Positions 1 through 8,797 of a stretch of 21,345 bases of DNA are shown here, piece by piece. The stretch is from an uncultured Collinsella sp. GTDB taxonomy: Bacteria; Actinomycetota; Coriobacteriia; Coriobacteriales; Coriobacteriaceae. Positions within the stretch are counted from its first letter, which is position 1. Each line of letters begins with the position of its first letter. The notes under the pieces were generated by a model, which worked only from the letters and a program-made list of their open reading frames with translations, did not search any database and was not told the DNA's origin. Position numbers and translations under genes: made by a program. The DNA lies in contig CAUAJB010000035.1 of the NCBI GenBank assembly GCA_958429225.1, positions 1-21,345 of the forward strand, read 5' to 3'.

Positions 1-23
1 GGAGGCCACTTAATGTGGCCTCC
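1..23. terminator. Perfect hairpin at the window edge, possibly the terminator of the preceding gene
   Basis: Positions 1-9 (GGAGGCCAC) and 15-23 (GTGGCCTCC) are perfect inverse complements around a 5-base loop. No T run follows on the plus strand, so this is not a textbook intrinsic terminator in that direction. The other flank is outside the window. It most likely closes an upstream transcription unit. Confidence 0.45.
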
Positions 24-272
24 GTCGTGAGCAGGACTGTAGAGCAGGAAACTTAGCCCGTGCCGGGGCCGCTGAGCCCTGACCGGCGGGATACACAGGT
101 TCAGATGGGGCTTTGATGCATGGGTGGTCTGTTGTTGTGCAAATGGGTATCATACTGTGGTTATTGCATCGACTCTGCGATGCATGTTTGTACGTTCCCG
201 GCGGTCGGTTTGCCAGAAGCGCCCCGTCGGTTGTTCCAGACCCGTTTCGAAGAAAGGAAACCACACTAACCT
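24..272 (+). promoter_or_regulatory. Non-coding leader and promoter region upstream of RNase J
   Basis: I see no credible gene here. A weak promoter candidate is TGGTCT (125-130), 17 bases, then TATCAT (148-153). If it is used, the transcript would begin near 160 and almost at once form a hairpin, TGCATCG at 165-171 pairing with CGATGCA at 178-184 around a 6-base loop. A second structured patch at 50-90 has GGGC/GCCC nested inside CCGG/CCGG and CCCG/CGGG. I do not recognise a known riboswitch class. The AAGGA motif at 254-258 sits 14 bases from the ATG, further than usual. Confidence 0.4.
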
Positions 273-1943
273 ATGGCAGCTAAAAAATCATCTCCCTTGA
301 AGATCATCCCGCTCGGCGGCCTTGACGGCATCGGTAAGAACATGACGGTCTTCGAGTGCGGCGACGACATGGTGCTCGTCGACGCCGGTCTCATGTTCCC
401 GGATGACTCCCAGCCTGGTATCGACCTGGTGCTTCCCGACTACACCTATGTTCTTGAAAACGAGGAGAAGCTCCGCGGTATCGTCGTCACCCACGGACAC
501 GAGGACCACACCGGTTCGCTTCCGTACCTGCTGCAGGACCTCAACAACAAGGTGCCCATCTTCTCGAGCAAGCTGACGCTTGGCTTTATCGAGGGCAAGC
601 TTTCTGAGTTCCGCATCCGCGCACCCAAGTTCCGCGAGGTCAAGGGCGGCAGCCATGTCAACCTCGGTGGCATCTCGCTCGACTTCTTCTCGATGACGCA
701 CTCCATCCCCGGCGCTCTGGGCGTGTTCATCCGCACCAACCAGGGCACCGTTATGCACACCGGCGACTTTAAGCTCGACCAGACGCCCATCGATGGTGTC
801 ACGCCCGACTATGCCGCTATCAGCCGCTTTGCCAAGCAGGGCATCGACCTGCTGCTTTCCGACTCCACCAACGCCACGGTTCCTGGCTTTACCAAGTCCG
901 AGGCCGAGGTTGGTCCCAATCTGCTGCACGCCATCAAGAACGCCCCGGGTCGCGTGTTCGTCGCGTCGTTCTCGAGCCACATTCATCGCCTGCAGCAGAT
1001 CTGCGATGCCGCCCGTAAGTGCGGCCGTAAGGTCGTTGTGACCGGTCGCTCCATGCTCACCAACACCCGCGTCGCGCGCGAGCTGGGCTACCTCAACATC
1101 GACGATGCCGATATCATCGATGCCTTCGATATCGATAACCTGCCCGACGACAAGATCGTCGTCATGTGCACCGGTTCGCAGGGCGAGCCGCTGTCGGCCC
1201 TGTCCCGCATGGCCAATGGTGAGCACAAGACGCTCTCCATCCACGAGGGCGATACCGTCATCCTCTCAGCAACTCCCGTTCCCGGCAACGAGAAGGCCGT
1301 CCAGCAGGTCGTCAACAGCCTGGCCAAGCTCGGCTGCGACGTGTGGGATAAGAACCGCGCTCTCGTCCACGTCTCCGGTCACGGTAGCCAGGAGGAGCTC
1401 AAGCTCCTGATGGCCATGGCCAAACCCACGTACTTTATGCCGGTTCACGGTGAGGCCGTGCATCTGCGCGCTCATGCCCAGCTCGCCCGCAAGATGGGCA
1501 TCAAGGACGATCATATCTTTATCCTCGATAACGGCGACACGCTCGAGATGCGCGGCGGTATCGTCAAGCGCGGTACGCCCGTCGAGTCCGGCGTCGTCTA
1601 CGTCGACGGCCTGCGTATCGGCGATACCGACCCCATTGTCTTGCGCGATCGCCAAAAGCTCGCCAACGACGGTATGGTCACGGCCGTTGCCATCGTCTCG
1701 CTCAAGCACAAGAAGATCGAGGCCATCGAGTTCTCGGGCCGCGGTGTCTCGTTTGCCATCGACGACCAGTTCTCCGAGGATGCCTCCGCATCCATTATGA
1801 AGACGATCGAGAAGGGCAAGTTTAGCTTTACGAGCAGCGGGTCCGATGCCATTCGCAAGGCCGTGCGCGATTCGCTCTCCAACTTTATTTGGAGCCGTAC
1901 GCGCACCCGTCCGATGATCATCCCGGTCGTCATGGAGGTTTAG
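273..1943 (+). CDS. rnj: Ribonuclease J
   Basis: A metallo-beta-lactamase/beta-CASP family ribonuclease of 556 residues, the usual length for RNase J. In this family the enzyme has 5'-3' exonuclease and endonuclease activity in mRNA decay and rRNA maturation. The zinc-binding signature H74-G-H76-E-D78-H79 is present. Further along are the family's GDFKLD stretch and beta-CASP segments such as CTGSQGEP and PVHGE. The ATG at 273 is chosen because it begins at the family's typical start; its Shine-Dalgarno motif is distant (14 bases). The stop codon at 1941-1943 abuts the TTG start of ftsK, and the GGAGG serving ftsK lies inside this gene's last codons. In many actinobacteria the gene follows dapA and precedes ftsK, but the upstream gene is outside the window. 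Identification is secure. Confidence 0.97.
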   Translation: MAAKKSSPLKIIPLGGLDGIGKNMTVFECGDDMVLVDAGLMFPDDSQPGIDLVLPDYTYVLENEEKLRGIVVTHGHEDHTGSLPYLLQDLNNKVPIFSSKLTLGFIEGKLSEFRIRAPKFREVKGGSHVNLGGISLDFFSMTHSIPGALGVFIRTNQGTVMHTGDFKLDQTPIDGVTPDYAAISRFAKQGIDLLLSDSTNATVPGFTKSEAEVGPNLLHAIKNAPGRVFVASFSSHIHRLQQICDAARKCGRKVVVTGRSMLTNTRVARELGYLNIDDADIIDAFDIDNLPDDKIVVMCTGSQGEPLSALSRMANGEHKTLSIHEGDTVILSATPVPGNEKAVQQVVNSLAKLGCDVWDKNRALVHVSGHGSQEELKLLMAMAKPTYFMPVHGEAVHLRAHAQLARKMGIKDDHIFILDNGDTLEMRGGIVKRGTPVESGVVYVDGLRIGDTDPIVLRDRQKLANDGMVTAVAIVSLKHKKIEAIEFSGRGVSFAIDDQFSEDASASIMKTIEKGKFSFTSSGSDAIRKAVRDSLSNFIWSRTRTRPMIIPVVMEV

Positions 1944-1944
1944 T

Positions 1945-4725
1945 TTGGCGCGCGGATCTGCACAAAACGCCAAAGGCAATAAGGCCAATAACCAACCGGC
2001 ATCTGCTAAGGGTGCCGGTTCCCATCTGCGTGCCAATAAGGGCCACGAGGCCGACTTCGACGATTTTGAGCCCTTGGTCGAGCCCTCGGCCAACCGCGAT
2101 ATCGCCGGCGTGGTCATCGCCGTTTTGGCGATTGCGTCCTTCATTGCCGTGATTTCGCCGGCGACCGCACCCGTTACGGCTGCGGTTGCTGGTTTCTACC
2201 ACCTGGGCTTTGGTCTGGGCGCCTACGTGCTGCCGATCGTCATTTTGCTGTTTGCCGCCACACTCTTTTTAGGCGAGGACTCGCCGCTCAACGTGCGCTC
2301 TGTTGCGGGCGGCGCCGTGGTCTTTATCGCCGTCGTTTCCATTCTTTCGCTGATGGTGCCGGGTACGAGTGTCTCGTGTGACCTTATGTTCACGCCGCAA
2401 AATTTGTCCGCCTCGGGTGGCTACATCGGTGCGTTTATTGCGAGTGCGCTGCAGAATGCCCTGGGTAAGCCTATCGCGATGGTAGTCCTGTTGGGCCTTG
2501 TCGTCGTGGGCTTGGTCATCATCGGCTTTTCGGTTGGCGGCGTGCTGCGCTCTGCTCGCGACCGTGCGGCCGATTTTGCCGAGCGCCGTCGTGCCGATGT
2601 TAACGCGAGTCCGTGGGGTGACGACGAAGCCCTGTCGGTGCCCGGCGTTGCCCGTCCGCACCTGAGCATTCTTCGTCAAAAGGGCTCCGATGCTGCAGTG
2701 ACCACGGTCATGGGCAACGATGTGGACCCGGTTTTGGACAATGACGACGAGGACGAGGATCCGTTTGTCGACGTATCCGATGCCGTGGAGGCCGAGCGCG
2801 CTAAGACGACGCTGCTGCCGCGCCGCCATGCCAAGAAGGGCAAGGCTGCGCCTAAGCTCAATACGAGTGAGCCCGACCCGTCTTGGTCTGATAGCGAGAT
2901 TGAGCTCACTGAGGGCGATGACGAGGACGACGAGGCGCCGATTGAGACCGCAAAGACAACTTTGCTGCCGAGTCGCCATGCCAAGCGCGAACAGGTAACC
3001 GGCCAGCTTTCGATGGAAGACGACCCCGATAAGATTGACGAGTCCGAGCCGCCGTTTGCCGTGAATCCTGTCTCGGCAGCACCTCAGATTCCCGACTTCT
3101 TGAAGCATCCCAAGGTTGCCGATGCGCCTGCCTCGAGTGCTGTCGGATCGGCTGCGGCTAGGGATGGGGGAGCGGACGGCGGCGCCGCAGATAACGAGGG
3201 CGAAGAAGAGGATGGCCTTAAGCTTCCGCCACTCGAAATCCTACATGCCAACCCGCAGTCGGCGTCCTCCGCGTCTTCTGACAAGGAGCTGGAACAGACT
3301 GCCGAGTCGCTTCAGTCCACGTTGCTTGAGTTTGGCCGCAGTGCCCGCGTGGTCGGCTGGATCGCCGGCCCCACGGTGACGACCTTTAAGCTGCAACCTG
3401 GCGAGGGCGAGCGCGTGAGCAAGATCTCGAGCCTCGAGGACGATATCGCGCTTTCGCTCGCTGCCCAGTCGGTGCGTATCTTTGCCCCGATCCCCGGCAC
3501 CTCGCTCGTGGGCATCGAGATCCCCAATCGCAAGCGCCAGAACGTCAACCTGGGCGACGTGCTGCCCTATGTGAAGGGCGGTCCGCTCGAGCTCGCAATC
3601 GGGCGCGATGCCGAGGGCACGCCGGTCGTCGCCGACCTTGCCAAGATGCCCCACCTGCTGATCGCCGGTACCACTGGTTCCGGTAAGTCGGTGATGATCA
3701 ACTCCATCATCACGACCCTGCTCATGCGCGCGCTTCCCGAGGACGTTCGCTTGATCATGGTCGACCCCAAGCGCGTCGAGCTTGCGGGCTATAACGGCCT
3801 GCCGCATCTTTATGTACCGGTCGTTACCGAACCCAAGCAGGCCGCGAGCGCTCTGCAATGGGCCGTGTCCGAGATGGAGCGTCGCCTGAAGGTCTTCGAG
3901 CGCCTTAACGTGCGTAAGATCTCGACCTACAACGAAAAGCAGGCCGCCGGCGAGTTTGAGCATTACGACAACCCGCCGCAAAAGATGCCCTACCTGGTCA
4001 TCATTATTGACGAGCTTTCGGACCTGATGATGGTTGCCGGCAAGGACGTCGAGGCGTCGATTGTGCGTATCGCCCAGCTGGGCCGTGCCGCCGGTATTCA
4101 TCTTATCGTGGCCACGCAGCGCCCCAGCTCCAACGTGGTGACGGGCCTTATCAAGGCCAACATCACCAACCGCATCGCCTTTAACGTCGCCACGGGTATC
4201 GACTCGCGCGTCATCATCGACCAGATGGGTGCCGAAAAGCTTACCGGTTTGGGCGACATGCTGTTCTCCAAGGTCGACTGGGGCAAGCCTCGCCGTATTC
4301 AGGGATGCTTTGTTTCGGATGATGAGATCAACGAGATTGTCGAGTTCGTCAAGTCGCAGAGCGAGCCCGACTACCACGAGGAGATTCTGTCTGCCGTGGC
4401 GCCCGCTTCCATGTCCATGGCGGGTGGCGGCGGTATTGTCCGCACCGGAGTAGCCGAGCCGCAAGACGATGATCCGCTCATTTGGGAAGCCGCCCATATT
4501 GTGGTGGAATCGCAGCTTGGCTCCACATCTGGCCTGCAACGTCGTCTGAAGGTTGGCTATGCGCGTGCCGGGCGTATTATGGACATGCTGGAAGAAAAGG
4601 GTGTCGTCGGCCCGCCCGACGGTTCCAAGCCGCGCGAGGTCCTGTTGGACGAGGAGGGGCTTGCCGCGCTGGAATCTGTCGACGCCGAGATGGCACGTGA
4701 AGATCGTGAGTTTGGAGGATTCTGA
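1945..4725 (+). CDS. ftsK: DNA translocase FtsK/SpoIIIE
   Basis: A septal DNA pump of 926 residues that moves chromosome ends across the closing division septum. The N-terminus has about 50 polar residues, then about four or five membrane segments between residues 53 and 200. A long acidic, low-complexity linker runs to about residue 440. The motor domain carries Walker A GTTGSGKS at 575-582 and a Walker B-like IIIDELSDLM. A winged-helix gamma domain from about 840 to 910 (LGSTSGLQRRLKVGYARAGR) would read KOPS/SRS-type polarity signals. The start is TTG at 1945, supported by GGAGG at 1934-1938 with 6-base spacing. It lies one base after the RNase J stop, which suggests translational coupling. 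The linker contains a duplicated 12-residue motif at 286-297 and 336-347. Confidence 0.97.
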   Translation: MARGSAQNAKGNKANNQPASAKGAGSHLRANKGHEADFDDFEPLVEPSANRDIAGVVIAVLAIASFIAVISPATAPVTAAVAGFYHLGFGLGAYVLPIVILLFAATLFLGEDSPLNVRSVAGGAVVFIAVVSILSLMVPGTSVSCDLMFTPQNLSASGGYIGAFIASALQNALGKPIAMVVLLGLVVVGLVIIGFSVGGVLRSARDRAADFAERRRADVNASPWGDDEALSVPGVARPHLSILRQKGSDAAVTTVMGNDVDPVLDNDDEDEDPFVDVSDAVEAERAKTTLLPRRHAKKGKAAPKLNTSEPDPSWSDSEIELTEGDDEDDEAPIETAKTTLLPSRHAKREQVTGQLSMEDDPDKIDESEPPFAVNPVSAAPQIPDFLKHPKVADAPASSAVGSAAARDGGADGGAADNEGEEEDGLKLPPLEILHANPQSASSASSDKELEQTAESLQSTLLEFGRSARVVGWIAGPTVTTFKLQPGEGERVSKISSLEDDIALSLAAQSVRIFAPIPGTSLVGIEIPNRKRQNVNLGDVLPYVKGGPLELAIGRDAEGTPVVADLAKMPHLLIAGTTGSGKSVMINSIITTLLMRALPEDVRLIMVDPKRVELAGYNGLPHLYVPVVTEPKQAASALQWAVSEMERRLKVFERLNVRKISTYNEKQAAGEFEHYDNPPQKMPYLVIIIDELSDLMMVAGKDVEASIVRIAQLGRAAGIHLIVATQRPSSNVVTGLIKANITNRIAFNVATGIDSRVIIDQMGAEKLTGLGDMLFSKVDWGKPRRIQGCFVSDDEINEIVEFVKSQSEPDYHEEILSAVAPASMSMAGGGGIVRTGVAEPQDDDPLIWEAAHIVVESQLGSTSGLQRRLKVGYARAGRIMDMLEEKGVVGPPDGSKPREVLLDEEGLAALESVDAEMAREDREFGGF

Positions 4726-6236
4726 TGGCTGCACGCTTTGGTGACATGCTGCTCGAGCAGCGTCGCCGAATGGGCCTTTCCATTCAGCAGGTCGCCAACA
4801 CCATCAAAATCAGGCCGCAGATCATCGAGTTTTTCGAGACCGGTAACTTTGCCTCGATGCCGCCGCGCGGCTATGCGCAGGGCATGATTTCGAGCTATGC
4901 TCGCTTTTTGGGCCTCAATCCGCGCGAGGTCGTCAATGCCTACTTTGACGACCTGATGGCTTACGAACGCGAGACGTCGCAGCAGGGCGGTCGTTTTCAG
5001 GACGCCGCCGGCTACGTTAATTCGCGTTCCTCGGTCGATAACGGGCGCTTCCTGATGGTTCAGGGCGGTCGTTCGACCCGCTATGGACAGCGTCCTCAGC
5101 AGGCCGGTTATATTACCGAGACGGGTTCGGGCGAGGAGATTCGCTCACAGCGTGACCGGTTCCGCAGCACGCCGATGCCCGAGGACCGTGCACTTCCCGC
5201 TGCCCGCGGCGTGGCGCGTGACCCTCGTGCCGGCTACGGCGACGGCGGCTATTCCGATCGCGGTTACCGTGGTGCCTCTACGGGACGTTCTCGCGGAGGC
5301 TATGCGGACGCCGATACCACGCAGGTGACGCCGCGTCTTCGCTCTCAATCACAGCCGTATGGCCAGCGCTCTTCGGCTCCGCGTTCGGGCCAGCGTGGCT
5401 ATCAAGGCCGCGGTGAACTTGCGCCCCGCTCGGGTCAGCGCAGCCTTCAGGGCCAGGGTGGCTATCGCGGCCGTTCCGATAGCAATCGCGGTCGTATGCC
5501 TCAGGGAGGCGGCCGCAGCAGTTCCAATCGTGGACGCGGCGGATCACGTACTCCTCAAAACAACGGGCTCGATCCGCGTATCGTCTACGCCGGCATCGGT
5601 GCCGTTGCGCTGCTGTTGATTGTGCTCATCGTGGTGCTTCTGCGCGGCTGCGCATCTTCGGCGCCCGAGACCACGCCCGAGACGCCCACTGCCACCAAGA
5701 CAACGACTAAGAAGTCTTCCAAGAAGACCGAAACGGTCGACGAGGACGAAGACACCGATGAGGCGACGGATGAGTCGACTGATTCGGACGCCACCAAGAC
5801 GACGGCCAAGAAGGAAGAGAACGAGGTCACGAAGGTCAAAGTCTCCGTTGCCAAAGGAAAGACCGCGTGGATTGAGGTCAAGGTCGACGGCAAGTCGGTC
5901 TATGGCGCCCAGGCGACTGGCCCCTTTGAGCAGGAGTACACGCCCGAGTCCTCGATCGAGATCACCACATCCAAGCCTTCCGATGTCACCGTTACCAAGA
6001 ACGGTGAAAAGGTCCGTTACGATACCAAGACCTCGGGCGTGGCACGTGTGACAATCACCGTTCCCAAGAAGGAGACGACTGATTCCGAGAATGGTGAGAG
6101 TTCTGATGGTGCCGACGCCACCGATGGTAACGATACCACCGACGGTACCGATGCCCAGTCCGCGGATGGCGCCGATACCGCAACTGACGGTCAGACGCCC
6201 ACCGATTCTACCGACTATTCGTACGATAGCTACTAA
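4725..6236 (+). CDS. RodZ-like membrane protein with N-terminal helix-turn-helix
   Basis: 503 residues. Residues about 7-75 are a RodZ-type helix-turn-helix (HTH_25), with the family's run of LSIQQVANTIKI and the GYAQGMISSYARFLGL segment. Residues about 190-280 form an unusual Arg/Gly/Ser/Gln-rich linker (SGQRGYQGRG, GYRGRSDSNRGR). One transmembrane segment lies at about 286-308. The outside part holds an acidic Thr/Lys-rich stretch, a DUF4115-like beta domain (about 365-450) and an Asp/Thr/Ser-rich tail. In rod-shaped bacteria RodZ links MreB to the wall synthesis machinery; that role is inferred from the family. The ATG overlaps the ftsK stop (TGATG), with GGAGGA at 4714-4719 as ribosome binding site. 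The linker and tail are longer than in E. coli or Bacillus RodZ. Confidence 0.85.
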   Translation: MAARFGDMLLEQRRRMGLSIQQVANTIKIRPQIIEFFETGNFASMPPRGYAQGMISSYARFLGLNPREVVNAYFDDLMAYERETSQQGGRFQDAAGYVNSRSSVDNGRFLMVQGGRSTRYGQRPQQAGYITETGSGEEIRSQRDRFRSTPMPEDRALPAARGVARDPRAGYGDGGYSDRGYRGASTGRSRGGYADADTTQVTPRLRSQSQPYGQRSSAPRSGQRGYQGRGELAPRSGQRSLQGQGGYRGRSDSNRGRMPQGGGRSSSNRGRGGSRTPQNNGLDPRIVYAGIGAVALLLIVLIVVLLRGCASSAPETTPETPTATKTTTKKSSKKTETVDEDEDTDEATDESTDSDATKTTAKKEENEVTKVKVSVAKGKTAWIEVKVDGKSVYGAQATGPFEQEYTPESSIEITTSKPSDVTVTKNGEKVRYDTKTSGVARVTITVPKKETTDSENGESSDGADATDGNDTTDGTDAQSADGADTATDGQTPTDSTDYSYDSY

Positions 6237-6262
6237 GCCGCTCGTACGCGAAAGGAAACATC

Positions 6263-6760
6263 ATGGCTAAAGATTCCAGCTTCGACGTCGTGTCCGAGGT
6301 CAACATGCAAGAGGTCGACAACGCCTTTCAGCAGACCACGCGCGAGATTTCCCAGCGCTATGACCTTAAGGATTCCGGCGCTACGATCGAGCTTTCGAAG
6401 GGCGACAAGCTCTTTACGATTAACGCCCCGGCCGACTTTGTCTCCAAGCAGATTATCGACGTGCTGAGCTCCAAGCTCATCAAGCGCGGCATCGACCTCA
6501 AGGCTGTCTCGTGGGATGCTCCTCAGGCGGCATCGGGCGGCACCGTGCGCGTGTTCGGCCATATCGTCGAGGGTATCGACCAGGCGACCGCCAAGAAGAT
6601 CAACAAGGACATCAAGGACCAAAAACTCAAGGTCAAGGTGACCATCGAGGCCGACAAGCTTCGTGTTTCCTCTGCTTCGAAGGATGCGTTGCAGACCGTG
6701 ATCCAGTTCCTGCGCGACCAGGACTACGGCCAGCCGCTACAGTTCACCAACTACCGCTAA
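6263..6760 (+). CDS. yajQ: YajQ family nucleotide-binding protein
   Basis: 165 residues, the normal size for YajQ/UPF0234. It starts with the family signature MAKDSSFDVVSEVNMQEVDN and contains the expected RYDLKDSGA and DQKLKVKVTIEADKLRVSS segments. Family members are small cytoplasmic two-domain proteins; one Xanthomonas member binds cyclic di-GMP, but the role in actinobacteria is not settled. The start has AAAGGA 6-7 bases upstream. The 26-base gap after the RodZ-like gene contains two CGTACG copies (6220-6225 and 6243-6248) that could pair, which I regard as minor. It appears to be part of the same transcription unit as ftsK and rimO. Confidence 0.93.
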   Translation: MAKDSSFDVVSEVNMQEVDNAFQQTTREISQRYDLKDSGATIELSKGDKLFTINAPADFVSKQIIDVLSSKLIKRGIDLKAVSWDAPQAASGGTVRVFGHIVEGIDQATAKKINKDIKDQKLKVKVTIEADKLRVSSASKDALQTVIQFLRDQDYGQPLQFTNYR

Positions 6761-6787
6761 TATCATTCGAAAGGACCGCTCTCCAAC

Positions 6788-8137
6788 ATGGATACACCGT
6801 TGGGCTCCGTGCTCTACATCACCCTCGGGTGCGCTAAGAACGAGGTTGACACCGACCGCATGCGTTCTCTTTTGACCGCCGCGGGCTACGAGGAGGCATT
6901 CGACCCGCAGGATGCCGATATCGCCATCGTCAATACTTGCTCGTTCCTCGCCTCCGCAACGTCCGAGAGCATCGAGACCACGCTCGAGCTCGCCAACGAG
7001 GTTCAGGACGGCGTTCGTTCTTGCCCCATCGTCATGTGCGGCTGCGTGCCGTCGCGCTATGGCGATGACCTGCCTGACGAGCTGCCCGAGGTCGCTGCCT
7101 TTGTGAAGACCGACGAGGAAGATGGCATCGTGGCGGTCATCGATGGCGTGCTGGGTGTCGAGCGTGAGATTGCAGCCTATATCCCGCAGGTCAAACGTAC
7201 CGTCGAGGGTGCTATCGCCTACGTCAAGATTTCCGATGGCTGCAACCGCTTCTGCAGCTTCTGCATGATCCCGTATATCCGCGGTCGTTACCACTCGCGC
7301 AATGCCGAGAGCATCATCTCCGAGGTACGCGACCTGGTCGCCGGTGGCGTCCGCGAGATCGTTCTGATCGGTCAGGACACGGGCATCTGGGGTACCGACT
7401 TCGCCGACGAGGACCTCGCCGAGGGCGCGCCGCGCAATCTGGCGCAGCTGCTGCAGGCCGTTGCTGAGGCGGTGCGTCCTCATAACGTGTGGATCCGCGT
7501 GCTCTATCTGCAGCCCGAGGGCATGACTGACGAACTCATCGAGACGATTCGCGATACGCCCGAGGTGCTGCCCTATATCGATATCCCCGTGCAGCACTGC
7601 GACGCGCGCATTCTCAAGGCCATGCGTCGCTCCGGTTCGCGCCAGGAGCTCGAGGATCTGTTCCGCGACCTTCGCGAGCGCATCCCCGGCATCGTGATTC
7701 GTTCCACGGCCATGGTCGGTTTCCCGACCGAGACCGACGACGAGTTCCGCGACCTTATCGACTTTATGGACACCGTCGGCTTTGACTACACGAGTGTCTT
7801 TGCATACTCGCAGGAGGAGGGCAGCCTGGCCGCCAAGATGGACGGACAGGTCGACGAAGAGGTCAAGCTCGAGCGCGCCCAGGAGGCCATGGACCTGGCC
7901 GAGTCGCTCGGTTTTGCCGCCACTGCCGCACATGTGGGTGAGCGCGCCCAGGTGATCGTCGACGGTATCGAAGAGACCGAGGATGGCGCTGAGTTGATCG
8001 GCCATGCCTGGTTCCAGGCGCCCGATTCCGATGGCGCGGTGCATCTGGACGCCAGCGAGGCGTCCGTGGGCGATATTCTGACCGTCGAGTTTACCGATAG
8101 CTTCTGCTATGAGCTTATCGGTCATGTTGTGGAGTAG
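6788..8137 (+). CDS. rimO: Ribosomal protein S12 methylthiotransferase RimO
   Basis: A radical SAM enzyme of 449 residues that adds a methylthio group to the conserved aspartate of ribosomal protein S12. The N-terminal UPF0004 domain has the three cysteines for the auxiliary iron-sulfur cluster, in TLGCAKNEVDT, NTCSFL and CGCVPSRYG. The radical SAM motif C152-x3-C156-x2-C159 follows in DGCNRFCSFCMIPYIRGR. A TRAM domain lies at about 380-449. GCAKNEVD and the PYIRGRYHSR continuation favour RimO over MiaB; the second methylthiotransferase in this window, at 14778, is clearly MiaB. The AAAGGA motif is about 12 bases before the ATG, but the start matches the family N-terminus. Confidence 0.95.
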   Translation: MDTPLGSVLYITLGCAKNEVDTDRMRSLLTAAGYEEAFDPQDADIAIVNTCSFLASATSESIETTLELANEVQDGVRSCPIVMCGCVPSRYGDDLPDELPEVAAFVKTDEEDGIVAVIDGVLGVEREIAAYIPQVKRTVEGAIAYVKISDGCNRFCSFCMIPYIRGRYHSRNAESIISEVRDLVAGGVREIVLIGQDTGIWGTDFADEDLAEGAPRNLAQLLQAVAEAVRPHNVWIRVLYLQPEGMTDELIETIRDTPEVLPYIDIPVQHCDARILKAMRRSGSRQELEDLFRDLRERIPGIVIRSTAMVGFPTETDDEFRDLIDFMDTVGFDYTSVFAYSQEEGSLAAKMDGQVDEEVKLERAQEAMDLAESLGFAATAAHVGERAQVIVDGIEETEDGAELIGHAWFQAPDSDGAVHLDASEASVGDILTVEFTDSFCYELIGHVVE

Positions 8138-8146
8138 GAGAGCGTC

Positions 8147-8785
8147 GTGGCTAACGAGAGCAATAAGGAACTGACGAGTGTCTGGACGCCCGCCAACATC
8201 GTGACGTGCGTTCGCATCGTCTTTATCCCGGTGTTCATGATCGTGTCGGCGCTTTCTCACACGAGTGTTGCCGGTACGGATTGGAGCACCTTCGACGGCC
8301 CGCTCGCCGCCGCTGCCTTCATTCTGTATGTGATCCTGTCGTGCACCGATAAGGTCGACGGTTATCTGGCGCGTTCGCGCAACGAGATCACCGACTTCGG
8401 TAAATTCTTGGACCCCATCGCCGATAAGCTGCTCGTGTTCTCGGCCCTGCTGCTGTTCTTGGATTTTGGCGCGGTGACCGTGTGGTCCGTGTTCATTATC
8501 CTGTTCCGCGAGCTGCTGGTGAGCGCCCTTCGCATGGTCGCGAGTGCGGCCGGTGTGGTCGTTGCGGCCGATAAGCTCGGCAAGTACAAGACGGCAACCA
8601 CGATGGTCTCCATTTGCGGTTACCTGTGCGTTTTTGCTATGGCCGGCTTGCACCTTGGCCCGGTGGCGCTGACGCTCGGCATCTACTCGGTGTCGCGCTT
8701 CCTGTACGCCGTTGCCGTTGTCCTGACCGTTATCTCGGGCGCCCAGTACTTCTGGAACTGCCGCAAGATCGTCTTTTCGGTCTAG
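8147..8785 (+). CDS. pgsA: CDP-diacylglycerol-glycerol-3-phosphate 3-phosphatidyltransferase
   Basis: A membrane enzyme of 212 residues that makes phosphatidylglycerol phosphate from CDP-diacylglycerol and glycerol-3-phosphate. The complete CDP-alcohol phosphotransferase signature is visible: D68-x2-D71-G72-x2-A75-R76-x8-G85-x3-D89-x3-D93. Several hydrophobic helices surround it, and the C-terminal half is strongly hydrophobic. A GTG start at 8147 with GGAGAG just upstream lies 9 bases after the rimO stop. The order rodZ-like/rimO/pgsA/cinA/recA follows a layout common in Firmicutes. PgsA is chosen over other CDP-alcohol transferases because of this context and the sequence; the exact acceptor substrate is inferred. 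Confidence 0.9.
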   Translation: MANESNKELTSVWTPANIVTCVRIVFIPVFMIVSALSHTSVAGTDWSTFDGPLAAAAFILYVILSCTDKVDGYLARSRNEITDFGKFLDPIADKLLVFSALLLFLDFGAVTVWSVFIILFRELLVSALRMVASAAGVVVAADKLGKYKTATTMVSICGYLCVFAMAGLHLGPVALTLGIYSVSRFLYAVAVVLTVISGAQYFWNCRKIVFSV

Positions 8786-8797
8786 GTCCTGGTGGGT

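Noticed and set aside
24..160. Possible riboswitch or tRNA-like element in the RNase J leader
   Set aside because: I checked for the conserved cores of the common riboswitches and for tRNA arms and found none that fit; the folds there are short and GC-rich.
10..264. 84-codon minus-strand open frame in the RNase J leader
   Set aside because: No similarity to any family I know, overlaps the hairpin and promoter elements, and has no convincing ribosome binding site.
3241..4734. 497-codon minus-strand open frame across the ftsK motor domain
   Set aside because: Shadow of a conserved gene on the plus strand with no protein family signature.
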